Shown here piece by piece: positions 16,365-23,833 of a stretch of DNA of 33,771 nt. Where the stretch lies: NCBI GenBank assembly GCA_030610255.1, contig JAUWSB010000003.1, positions 1-33,771 of the forward strand, in the 5' to 3' direction. The stretch's first letter is position 1. Each line of letters starts with the position of its first letter. The stretch comes from Bacteroidota bacterium. GTDB lineage: Bacteria > Bacteroidota > Bacteroidia > Bacteroidales > JADFUO01. Both the position numbers and the translations under genes were made by a program. The notes under the pieces were generated by a model. It saw only the letters and a list, made by a program, of their open reading frames with translations, was not told where the DNA came from and searched no databases.

Positions 16365-17903
16365 TTAATTACTTGTTGGTGAGGATAATTTTTCCAACAC
16401 TTGATCTAAACTAAAACTTGCAGCTTTCATTCTTGGAGGAAATTCTTTGAAAGTCGATAAAAAATCACCTACAATATCTTGCGCTGGTACCAAAAGAAAG
16501 ACATGATCTAACTGCCAATCATAATATTGGTTTGAAGTAATAGTAGCAAATTCATACGGATCTCTTCTTAAATTGAATATTAGAGGTACACGTAAGGGAG
16601 TAAATGGATTAGCCCATACCAACATAGTTCCGGATGCTCTTTGTTCCAAGAAAATCATCTTCCAATCGTCATAACGTAAAGCTGTGAGGTCACCATCATC
16701 AGAGAAATAGAAAATTTCCTGGCGAGGGCCTTTTTCTTCTTCACCGGTAAGGTAGGGCAGAAAGTTATAACCGTCTAAATGAACCTTGAAAGTTTTACCA
16801 TTGATAGTATAACCATCAAGAAGTTTTTCTTTGATTTTGTCATCGCCTGCTGCGGCAAGAAATGTTGGCATCCAGTCCATACCGGATATAATTTCATTCG
16901 AAACAGATCCTGCTTCAATATGCCCCGGCCAACGAACCATAGAAGGAGTCCTCCAGCCGCCTTCCCAGTTAGTGTTTTTCTCTCCGCGGAATGGGTTAAC
17001 ACCAGCATCAGGCCAAGTGTTTTTATGAGGACCATTATCAGTACCGTACTGAACAATGGTATTATCAGCAATCCCCAGTTCATCTAGTAGATCAAGCAAT
17101 TGGCCAACATGCATATCATGTTCAACCATACCGTCGGCATATTCATCTTGCCCTGAAATTCCACTTAGTTCCTCTTTTACATGAGTGCGAAAATGCATCC
17201 TTGTACCATTCCACCAAACAAAGAAAGGCTCACCTGCATCAACAGCATCACGTATAAACTTTTTGGCGGCTTCAATGGTTTCATCATCAACAGTTTCCAT
17301 TCTCTTTTTAGTCAATGGGCCGGTATCCTCAATTTTACCATCAGTATAGGAATGAATTACGCCACGGGGACCATAATTTTTCTTGAAGTTTGGATATTTT
17401 TCAGGATCCGGATAATCGGGTAATTCGGGTTCTTCTTCTGCATTCAGATGGTAAAGGTTACCAAAGAATTCATCAAAACCATGATTTGTAGGGAGGTGTT
17501 CGTCCCTGTCGCCGAGATGGTTTTTTCCGAACTGCCCCGTTCGATAACCTAATGGCTTTAATAACTCGGCAATGGTTGGATCCTCAGCAGTAATACCTTC
17601 TTTTGCTCCGGGTAAACCAACCTTACTTAAACCGGTACGAAAAACACTTTGTCCAAGTATAAACGATGAACGTCCGGCAGTACAACTTTGCTCCGAATAA
17701 TAATCAGTAAAGATCATGCCTTCATTGGCAACACGGTCGATGTTTGGTGTTTCATAGCCCACCAAACCCATAGTGTATGCACTAACGTTTGATTGACCGA
17801 TGTCGTCACCCCAGATAACCAGGATGTTTGGTTTTTCGTCTTGCTGTGCCTGCATAAGTAATGGTATAGCAAAAATCAACATTAAAAATGATAGTTTTCT
17901 CAT
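16365..17903 (-). CDS. Arylsulfatase (type I, formylglycine-dependent)
   Basis: This 512-residue exported protein has a signal peptide, MRKLSFLMLIFAIPLLMQAQ. The sulfatase fold starts at PNILVIWGDDIGQSN, with Asp33 and Asp34 as calcium ligands. The catalytic motif is SCTAGRSSFILGQ, with Cys74 expected to be converted to formylglycine and Arg78 conserved. The usual CxPxR proline is Ala76, a variant I recall from related arylsulfatases with CTAGR. Later conserved parts include QYGTDNGPHK (metal ligands) and NTNWEGGWRTPSMVRWPG. The substrate cannot be read. Its neighbours are an HAD phosphatase, DUF6515 and DUF2092 proteins and, further off, DUF1254 proteins. A maturase (anaerobic SME or FGE) is not in the window. 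The terminator directly downstream suggests its own transcript. Confidence 0.9.
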   Translation of the reverse strand: MRKLSFLMLIFAIPLLMQAQQDEKPNILVIWGDDIGQSNVSAYTMGLVGYETPNIDRVANEGMIFTDYYSEQSCTAGRSSFILGQSVFRTGLSKVGLPGAKEGITAEDPTIAELLKPLGYRTGQFGKNHLGDRDEHLPTNHGFDEFFGNLYHLNAEEEPELPDYPDPEKYPNFKKNYGPRGVIHSYTDGKIEDTGPLTKKRMETVDDETIEAAKKFIRDAVDAGEPFFVWWNGTRMHFRTHVKEELSGISGQDEYADGMVEHDMHVGQLLDLLDELGIADNTIVQYGTDNGPHKNTWPDAGVNPFRGEKNTNWEGGWRTPSMVRWPGHIEAGSVSNEIISGMDWMPTFLAAAGDDKIKEKLLDGYTINGKTFKVHLDGYNFLPYLTGEEEKGPRQEIFYFSDDGDLTALRYDDWKMIFLEQRASGTMLVWANPFTPLRVPLIFNLRRDPYEFATITSNQYYDWQLDHVFLLVPAQDIVGDFLSTFKEFPPRMKAASFSLDQVLEKLSSPTSN

Positions 17904-18056
17904 AATAAATAATTTAAATTAATAATAATATTTGTTACTTTGGCATTATATGTTCTTCTGGTTAAAAACAAACTTTCTCAAAAACAGTTTATAAAAAATT
18001 TTCCTTATTATCAAATTTGCTGTAAAAGTACAATTTTAAATGATATCAAATAAAAC

Positions 18057-18977
18057 TTAGTCGTTGCTTTCCATTGTCACAACCTGATAAACATCTTTAC
18101 CATTTTGAGTAATGGGTTGAAAATATGTATTGTTAAAAACCACATATTTTTGTCCATCAATTTCCTGTTCTTCTGCACCTTCAGGTATATTTGCTACCAC
18201 TGCACCGTCGGGTGCCACAATTACTTTGTAACCATCATCTTCTTTTGAGTAAAAAGTACCTCCATAATAATAATAGGTTACATCATTAAGCGGTATGGCT
18301 ACTTTATCATCCGGTATTTCTACAACTACAATATTAACCGGTGGTGGAACTACATTATATCCTCCCGAAACCTGTACATAATAAACCCCATAGTCATAAT
18401 AATAAGGTTGGCTGTTTATCGAAACAATAATTGCAGTTGTGGCAACTGTAGCTACAAAAAAACCGAAAGGATGCCAATGGGGACCATAATAATAAGGCCG
18501 ATAAGGATGGTAGCGGTATGGAGAATAACCACGGTGACCATTGTAATAACGATTATGATGGCTATTATTTATATGGACGTTTCTATTCACATTTACGTTC
18601 ACATTTGTCCTTCTATTGTCAATATTCACCTTGTTACCTGATCTGCCTTTTTTCTTATCTCCTCCCTGAATTTTAGTATTTCCTGTTATGTTTCTATCGC
18701 GATTACTTGGCTTAGCTTGGTTTCCCACATTAGGCTTAGCTCGATTCCCCGTACTAGGCTTTACACGATTTACCGTACTAGGCTTAGTTCTTTGGGGTTT
18801 GTTATACTCACGGGTTTGTGGTCGATTAGCAGATCGTGATGCTCCTCCATTTATTGAACGGCCACCTCGGCCACCTCTTCCTGAGGAGGAATGGCGCATA
18901 CGCTGGGCCATAACATCATTCACTGAGAAACTAAGGGTCAAAAGTGTTGTTAAAAAGATAAAAATATATTTTTTCAT
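18057..18977 (-). CDS. DUF6515 family exported protein
   Basis: This 306-residue protein starts with a signal peptide ending near VMAQ. A long basic, low-complexity region (about 30-150) holds RG/SR repeats and four 8-residue units of the type NRxKPSTG. A tyrosine/histidine-rich patch (YHPYRPYYYGPHWHPFGFF) leads to a hydrophobic segment (about 174-190). The C-terminal half matches DUF6515: YYYDYGVYYVQVSGGY, VVPPPVNIVVVEIPDD, then IPEGAEEQEIDGQKYVVFN. It lies 12 bp downstream of the DUF2092 lipoprotein gene and is probably co-transcribed with it. The family is common near sulfatases and DUF1254 proteins as far as I recall, but its function is unknown. Confidence 0.78.
   Translation of the reverse strand: MKKYIFIFLTTLLTLSFSVNDVMAQRMRHSSSGRGGRGGRSINGGASRSANRPQTREYNKPQRTKPSTVNRVKPSTGNRAKPNVGNQAKPSNRDRNITGNTKIQGGDKKKGRSGNKVNIDNRRTNVNVNVNRNVHINNSHHNRYYNGHRGYSPYRYHPYRPYYYGPHWHPFGFFVATVATTAIIVSINSQPYYYDYGVYYVQVSGGYNVVPPPVNIVVVEIPDDKVAIPLNDVTYYYYGGTFYSKEDDGYKVIVAPDGAVVANIPEGAEEQEIDGQKYVVFNNTYFQPITQNGKDVYQVVTMESND
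18709..18804. repeat. Four tandem 24-bp coding repeats
   Basis: Units at 18709-18732, 18733-18756, 18757-18780 and 18781-18804 begin GGCTTAG or GGCTTTA. They encode the KPSTxNRx units of the DUF6515 protein. Unit number may vary between strains by slippage. Confidence 0.75.
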
Positions 18978-18989
18978 GATGACTATAAT

Positions 18990-19718
18990 TTAATTTTTAG
19001 CTTGTAATTTTACTCTGGTTGAATTGACCGGAGGTTCAAATTCAAATAACAAATCAGGTAACTCCGGGTTTACTTTCCAATTTGAAAAGACGGCTTCATA
19101 ATAATTGCCATCTTCAATTTGTGAAGCAATAATTATTTTGTGAGGTAAATTGGAAATTTTCTCTATCCATATTTGTAGAACTTTATCTTTGTTTGATGCT
19201 TCAAGAGCAATACAATCAATGTCATCAATTTTCACTTTGCCTAAATAGTAAACCTGGTCGTAATTCTCTATGATATCATCCGTTAAGCTCGGATAGAAAA
19301 AATCGGCTGCCGGAAAATCAATTTCATATTTACCATGTAAAAAATCTATTGCTGCAATGATGTTTTCAGGGGCAGCAACCGTATCATAAACATTTTTGTC
19401 GTACGAGAAATACGCAAAACTACTACCATTATACCAAAAACCTCTAAGTCCTTTTGTTCCATTTGAATGGACATACATTTTATCGGGCCCGCGCATATAA
19501 ACATCATGTTCGTTACTAAATTCCAAATCGTTACTTTCTGATACAATCGTATTTAATGTGTAGCTACACGAATTCAAGTCTCCGATAGTTTCACTTAAAT
19601 TATCAAGACATTCTATAGCCCGTTCATCATATTTTCCGGTATCTTTATCTGCGGTAGATATACAAGACACGAAAAACAGAGCCGGAGCAATGAAATAAAT
19701 AAGAACTTTTTTGATCAT
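18990..19718 (-). CDS. DUF2092 family lipoprotein
   Basis: This 242-residue protein has a lipoprotein signal (lipobox FVSC, Cys19). DUF2092 is recognised from the order of segments: a helix ERAIECLDNLSETIGDL with SYTLNT, then RGPDKMYVHSNG and GFWYNGSSFAYFSYDKNVYD, then AAPENIIAAIDFLHGKYEID with FPAADFFYP, YLGKVKIDDIDCIALEASN, VLQIWIEKISNLPHKIII, and the closing FSNWKVNPELPDLLFEFEPP. The fold is LolA/LolB-like by family knowledge, so a lipid- or hydrophobe-binding role in the envelope is possible but unproven. It is the first gene before DUF6515, 12 bp apart. A TAGTTTTG promoter-like element lies upstream at 19767-19760. Confidence 0.8.
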   Translation of the reverse strand: MIKKVLIYFIAPALFFVSCISTADKDTGKYDERAIECLDNLSETIGDLNSCSYTLNTIVSESNDLEFSNEHDVYMRGPDKMYVHSNGTKGLRGFWYNGSSFAYFSYDKNVYDTVAAPENIIAAIDFLHGKYEIDFPAADFFYPSLTDDIIENYDQVYYLGKVKIDDIDCIALEASNKDKVLQIWIEKISNLPHKIIIASQIEDGNYYEAVFSNWKVNPELPDLLFEFEPPVNSTRVKLQAKN

Positions 19719-19759
19719 TTTATATGTTTTTAATTTTTATTAATGAATAATTTAAAATA

Positions 19760-19767
19760 CAAAACTA
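19760..19767 (-). promoter_or_regulatory. Predicted -7 element TAGTTTTG for DUF2092-DUF6515
   Basis: On the minus strand TAGTTTTG fits TAnnTTTG and ends 42 bases before the ATG. No -33 TTTG is clear. It lies just outside the MITE-like element at 19806-20319. Confidence 0.4.
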
Positions 19768-19805
19768 ACAAAAAAGTTAAGTTTATTAAGAAAATGAATT
19801 AATTT

Positions 19806-20319
19806 GGCTAAATAATATTTTGATGTGCTGGGGAATGAAATAAAAATTATGTATTGTACCATAAACCTAAAATAAAACATTTCTTTGTATGAAAATTGAA
19901 TATAATAACCTTTATACCCATTTTGTTTTCACAACATTATCAACAAAACTTAGGAAAAAATAAGGTAATATTTATATTGAGCGAAGCCGAAATAAGGTTT
20001 TATGTAAGTAGTAAAACATGATGACCGACTCTCACAAACCTTACGACACGAAGTTAGTCCGTATGGATAACCTTATTTTAGTGAGAAGAGTAGAGTAGAA
20101 ATTTCTGAATAGTGTGGATAAAAATTAAGTGTAACTAATCAGAGGTCATTTAGCAATAAATTTAATGAGTCTAATACATTTTGATTATTTTAAAGAATGG
20201 CATCGGCAACTGACCTGAATACTGCAAAGTCAAAAAAGTTTCATAAAGAAGATACAGTTTGCTCAAAAATATAATGAAATATATTTTCATTCCCCAGCAC
20301 ATCAAAATATTATTTTACC
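19806..20319. mobile_element. MITE-like element with ~36-bp terminal inverted repeats and 8-bp target duplication
   Basis: The ends are inverted copies. The 31 bases 19810-19840 match the reverse complement of 20285-20315 perfectly (core TTTTGATGTGCTGGGGAATG), and the outer bases GGCTAAAT and GGTAAAAT agree at all but two positions. The element is flanked directly by ATTAATTT on both sides (19798-19805 and 20320-20327). It is 514 bp long and encodes no plausible protein, so it would be non-autonomous. GG ends and an AT-rich 8-bp duplication suggest mobilisation by an ISL3- or IS1595-type transposase, which is inference. The interior includes a copy of a dispersed GTCCGTATGG segment near 20048. 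It occupies most of the 759-bp gap between hcp and the DUF2092 gene. Confidence 0.85.
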
Positions 20320-20477
20320 ATTAATTTTGTATTTGCTAAATTGAATGCTTCATTATTCCCGGTTAACTGTAATGCAGTAGCAACTAATTCCCGCTCTTTT
20401 ATAAATGTTATACGTTATATGTTTTTTACTTTATAATCGAATAACTTATAACAAATAACGTATAACATATAACATTT

Positions 20478-22112
20478 TTATAAACCCATAAACATTTTAA
20501 TATCATCTTCAACTTCACCAATACCGGCTATACCGAATTTATCAATCAAAACTTTTGCTACATTCGGTGATAAAAATGCAGGCAACGTTGGTCCGAGATG
20601 AATATTTTTTACACCAAGATAAAGCAAAGCTAATAAAACAGTTACTGCTTTTTGTTCGTACCACGCGATATTGTAAGCAATCGGTAAATCATTAATATCA
20701 TTAAGCTCAAATACTTCTTTAAGTTTAAGAGCAATAACTGCCAATGAATAAGAATCATTGCATTGTCCTGCATCAAGCACTCTTGGAATTCCATTTATAT
20801 TTCCAAGATTAAGTTTATTGTATCGAAATTTTGCACAACCGGCTGTAAGAATAACCGTATCTTTCGGAAGTTTCTCGGCAAACTCGCTATAATAATTTCT
20901 TGTTTTATGACGACCATCGCAACCTGCCATTACAAAGAATTTTTTAATTGCTCCCGATTTAACTGCATCTACAATTTTATCAGCCAATTGCATAACCTGA
21001 TTGTGAGCAAACCCGCCGATGATTTTTCCTGTTTCAATTTCTACCGGAGCTTCACATTTTTTAGCATGTTCGATAATTTGAGAAAAATCTTTTGCTTTAC
21101 CTTCTTCCCTGTCGGGGATGTGAGTAACACCTTCAAATCCCACGGAACCGGTTGTGTAAACACGGGCTTTATAAGATTCTTTTGGCGGAACAAGACAATT
21201 GGTTGTCATTAAAATCGGCCCGTTGAAAGAATCAAATTCCTTATTTTGCTGCCACCAGGCATTACCGTAGTTTCCAACAAAGTGCTTGTATTTTTTTAAA
21301 GCCGGATAATAATTTGCAGGTAACATTTCCCCGTGAGTATAAACATCAACACCTGTTCCTTCGGTTTGTTTCAGGAGTTCTTCCATATCTTTCAGGTCGT
21401 GTCCGCTGATAAGAATTCCGGGCTTTTTTCCAACACCGATATTTACTTCTGAAATTTCAGGATTACCGTAAGATTCTGTATTTGCTTTGTCTAACAGCGC
21501 CATTGTATCAACAGAATATTTTCCACATTCCAGAACAAGTGCAACAAGTTCATCAACAGAAAGATTGTCGTTTAGAGTTGATGACAAGGCTTTTTTTATG
21601 AATTTATGGATACTCTTATCATTGTATCCGAGAGCCATAGCATGATGAAGATATGCAGCCAAACCTTTCAGTCCGTAAATCAATAATTCTCTTAATGAAC
21701 GTACATCTTCATTTTCTGTAGAAAGAACACCGATTATTTCGGCTTTTTTCTCAAATTCTTCAATTGTGCCGGCTGTCCAGTTTCCTGCATCATGTAATTT
21801 GCAAGCACATTCAGGGTCTTTACATTGAGATTTTACTCTGTCTCTCAACTCCAGACCTTTTTTAATTTTTTCAGCAATTACATATTTGTCAAAATTAACA
21901 TTGGTTATTGATGTAAAAAGAGCATCAACAACAAAATCATTAACTTCGGCATCTTCAATTTCAGCATTTTCGCAACAGATTGAAATACCTTTTGAAGTGT
22001 AAATTAATAAATCAAGCAGATTTGAAACATCTTCGCTTTTGCCGCAAACACCTTTTATTGTACAGCCGGTTCCTTTGGCTGTTTCCTGGCATTGATAACA
22101 AAACATACTCAT
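20478..22112 (-). CDS. hcp: Hydroxylamine reductase / hybrid-cluster protein (class I Hcp)
   Basis: This 544-residue protein has the N-terminal cysteine set Cys5, Cys8, Cys17 and Cys23 ([13 protein letters not shown], spacing x2, x8, x5). This is the Desulfovibrio-type pattern that binds a [4Fe-4S] cluster, not the longer E. coli [2Fe-2S] pattern. Hybrid-cluster ligands are recognisable in [14 protein letters not shown] (His, Glu), [35 protein letters not shown] and [10 protein letters not shown]. The length equals full class I proteins. Hcp acts in the cytoplasm as an NO reductase (historically hydroxylamine reductase) and in protein S-nitrosylation. No promoter or operator is visible just upstream; it is probably read from the ferredoxin-domain gene upstream through a large palindrome. 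M1 and M3 are both possible starts. Confidence 0.96.
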   Translation of the reverse strand: MSMFCYQCQETAKGTGCTIKGVCGKSEDVSNLLDLLIYTSKGISICCENAEIEDAEVNDFVVDALFTSITNVNFDKYVIAEKIKKGLELRDRVKSQCKDPECACKLHDAGNWTAGTIEEFEKKAEIIGVLSTENEDVRSLRELLIYGLKGLAAYLHHAMALGYNDKSIHKFIKKALSSTLNDNLSVDELVALVLECGKYSVDTMALLDKANTESYGNPEISEVNIGVGKKPGILISGHDLKDMEELLKQTEGTGVDVYTHGEMLPANYYPALKKYKHFVGNYGNAWWQQNKEFDSFNGPILMTTNCLVPPKESYKARVYTTGSVGFEGVTHIPDREEGKAKDFSQIIEHAKKCEAPVEIETGKIIGGFAHNQVMQLADKIVDAVKSGAIKKFFVMAGCDGRHKTRNYYSEFAEKLPKDTVILTAGCAKFRYNKLNLGNINGIPRVLDAGQCNDSYSLAVIALKLKEVFELNDINDLPIAYNIAWYEQKAVTVLLALLYLGVKNIHLGPTLPAFLSPNVAKVLIDKFGIAGIGEVEDDIKMFMGL

Positions 22113-22459
22113 AATTTTATTTTTTTATTAGTTTATATTTATTGAAATTTATAAATTTTTGATTAAATTTTATGGCATTTTTCATAAGTATAAAAAGGTA
22201 ATTTACACTTTTACAATTTAAGAAAAACCTTATTTTTATTCCTTTAACCTTAGTAAAAAAATAAATAAACTCCTCCTCGAAACCTTATTACCTTATTTTC
22301 ACTCATTTAATAAGGTTTAAATCAAGAATTAATTTTATCTGTTACTAAGGTTAAAAAATTTAAAAATAAGGTTTTCATACAAAAAAGTGTAAACTAAGAA
22401 ATGAAAAATGCCAGCTTTATTTTCCAAGCCTCAGCCTCAGCCTTTTCCTTAGCCTTTCT
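22113..22459. other. 347-bp intra-operon gap dominated by a long imperfect palindrome
   Basis: The gap lies between hcp and the upstream ferredoxin-domain gene. Nothing resembling a TAnnTTTG promoter or a TGTAAC-N4-GTTACA site was seen on the minus strand next to hcp. Most of the space is the inverted repeat described separately. A plus-strand frame beginning at 22401 is an antisense shadow. Confidence 0.6.
22199..22398. repeat. ~200-bp imperfect palindrome (about 57-bp arms)
   Basis: The left arm (about 22199-22256) and right arm (about 22342-22398) are inverted copies. Shared blocks include TTTACACTTTT at the outside, AAAACCTTATTTTTA in the middle and TTTAACCTTAGTAA at the inside. The loop holds a second perfect 10-bp inverted repeat, AAACCTTATT (22280-22289) with AATAAGGTTT (22309-22318). 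A transcript through it would fold into a long hairpin. No flanking target duplication is evident, so it may be regulatory or a decayed mobile element. Confidence 0.75.
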
Positions 22460-23383
22460 TCATATCCATTCTTCTGATATAACTTCTCCTTTAATTCCTA
22501 TTATCATAGCTTTAACCGGTACTTTTCTTTTTGCTTGTGAAGTTGCGGTTTTAACAATTTGTAATAATCCACTGCAACAAGGTACTTCCATCATCATCAC
22601 TGTTATAGTGTTAATTTTTGCATCGTCAATCAGACTTATTATTTTGGCTATATAAGTTTCAATACCGGAATCAAGTTTCGGACAAGCAATTATCAGAGTT
22701 TTTCCCTTCAAGTAATTTTGGTGAAAATCACCCATTGAAAAAGCAACACAATCGGCTGCAAGCAGCAAATCGGAATTTTTAAAATACGAAGTTGCGGGAT
22801 TAATTAAGTGCATTTGAACAGGCCAATGCCTTAGCTCTGATGCAAATATCGGCTGTTCCGTTTTAGGTAAAGCTGCCTTATTCATTTGTTCGATATTAAT
22901 ATTAAAATCAATCGGCATCGAACCCGGACACCCACCGCTACAAGCACTTTCTTCAACCATATTTTCTTCTTTTTTAATTAAATTTTCAGGTTTAATATTA
23001 TTATGAACGTAATACTTCACATTATCGGGATCAAATTCCAATGAATTTCTATTTTGTTCAAGGTACTGGACACCTAGTTGAAGAAATTCCATTTCGTTAT
23101 GCTCTTTTAAATGTTGTAAATGAGCAATTACTACATTCCTGCCCTTTTTAACCATTTCCTTTATTACAGCAATTTCATCATAAGGCTCAGCTTCTCGTTG
23201 TTCAATTGTTATTGCTCCTTGTGGGCAATGTCCGATACAAGCGCCAAGACCATCACACATCAAATCACTTATTAGCCTTGCTTTTTCATCAATTATTTGC
23301 AAAGCTCCTTCGTGACAATTCGGGATACACAGCCCACAACCGTCACATAATTCTTCGTCAATTTTTATAATATCTCGCTTCAT
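22460..23383 (-). CDS. Two-cluster ferredoxin-domain protein, probable Hcp electron donor
   Basis: This 307-residue soluble protein has a first cluster motif CDGCGLCIPNC (Cys13, 16, 19, 23) and a second CDGLGACIGHC (Cys43, 49, 53), where the second cysteine is Leu46. I recall CDGLGACxGHCP as a fixed feature of this family. A middle motif ACSGGCPGSM (Cys148, Cys152) follows. The C-terminal domain (about 185-307) has DCVAFSMGDFHQNYL, TLIIACPKLD and MMEVPCCSGL, whose cysteines could hold or pass a redox centre. It is commonly beside hcp in anaerobes. It has its own promoter and a TGTAAC-N4-GTTACA operator 56-71 bp upstream. An electron-transfer role to Hcp is inferred from context. Confidence 0.85.
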   Translation of the reverse strand: MKRDIIKIDEELCDGCGLCIPNCHEGALQIIDEKARLISDLMCDGLGACIGHCPQGAITIEQREAEPYDEIAVIKEMVKKGRNVVIAHLQHLKEHNEMEFLQLGVQYLEQNRNSLEFDPDNVKYYVHNNIKPENLIKKEENMVEESACSGGCPGSMPIDFNINIEQMNKAALPKTEQPIFASELRHWPVQMHLINPATSYFKNSDLLLAADCVAFSMGDFHQNYLKGKTLIIACPKLDSGIETYIAKIISLIDDAKINTITVMMMEVPCCSGLLQIVKTATSQAKRKVPVKAMIIGIKGEVISEEWI

Positions 23384-23409
23384 GCCAAATAGATTTTGAA
23401 TTTATTTGT

Positions 23410-23417
23410 CAAAAATA
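23410..23417 (-). promoter_or_regulatory. Predicted -7 element TATTTTTG for the hcp operon
   Basis: On the minus strand TATTTTTG fits TAnnTTTG and lies 26 bases before the ATG at 23383. Its G (23410) is 36.5 bp from the centre of the upstream operator. That places the operator near -42 and replaces the need for a -33 element. Confidence 0.6.
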
Positions 23418-23438
23418 CAATACTGCGAAATACAATAT

Positions 23439-23454
23439 TGTAACCTATGTTACA
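23439..23454. promoter_or_regulatory. Crp/Fnr-type (HcpR-like) operator TGTAACCTATGTTACA
   Basis: A perfect palindrome, TGTAAC-CTAT-GTTACA, extended by one T/A pair on each side. Half-sites and spacing fit a Crp/Fnr-family dimer. It is centred 36.5 bp upstream of the last base of the predicted -7 element of the ferredoxin-domain/hcp operon, the class II activator position. Confidence 0.8.
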
Positions 23455-23833
23455 AACCCGATTTTTATTTTAACTTTATTGAAAAAGATTGGAAATCAAT
23501 ACTAAAAGAATATGGTTTTGATAATTTTAAGGAAACCTTTTATTTTAAAAAATATGTCAGATTACTTAAAGCGGTAAAACACTCTGATTATTAAAAAAAT
23601 AACCGCCAAGAACGCTAAAATTCGCAAAAAGAAATTTTCTTAGTTTATTCAAATCAAACGTTTAATGTTACTAATCAGTTTATTAATTAATCCCGATAGC
23701 GATGAACGAGCGTATTGGGGTGAAAAGGCTAAAGGCTAAAGTGAAAAGGCTAAACCCTTATTCCCTTATTTCCCCTATTTCCCACACAATTCAATAATAA
23801 TATTTGCGCATTCTGCGGTTTATTTATTTTACT

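Larger units (their letters stand above)
23384..23833. other. 450-bp gap: regulated promoter plus dispersed repeats
   Basis: Next to 23383 it holds a predicted promoter and operator, listed separately. From about 23600 it holds repeat material: an ACCGCCAAGAACGCTAAAA phrase, then GTTACTAATCAGTTTATTAA at about 23667 and GTGAAAAGGCTAAAGGCTAA near 23721, both shared with the gap at 13620-13953. A 62-codon plus-strand frame (23406-23594) begins inside the minus-strand promoter and is not convincing. Confidence 0.65.

Noticed and set aside
20405-20478. Terminator hairpin after hcp
   Set aside because: GTTATACGTTATATG-type words form an AT-rich inverted repeat, but they look like another word repeat and lack a clean stem with U-run.
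20763-21212. 149-codon plus-strand open frame
   Set aside because: It is antisense to hcp, which is certain from its cysteine motifs and length.
22401-22655. 84-codon plus-strand frame
   Set aside because: It is antisense to the end of the ferredoxin-domain gene and the palindrome's edge; it has no supporting features.
23406-23594. 62-codon plus-strand frame in the gap upstream of the hcp operon
   Set aside because: It starts inside the predicted minus-strand -7 element and spans the operator. The C-terminal half looks faintly protein-like, but nothing is recognised; homology could revive it.
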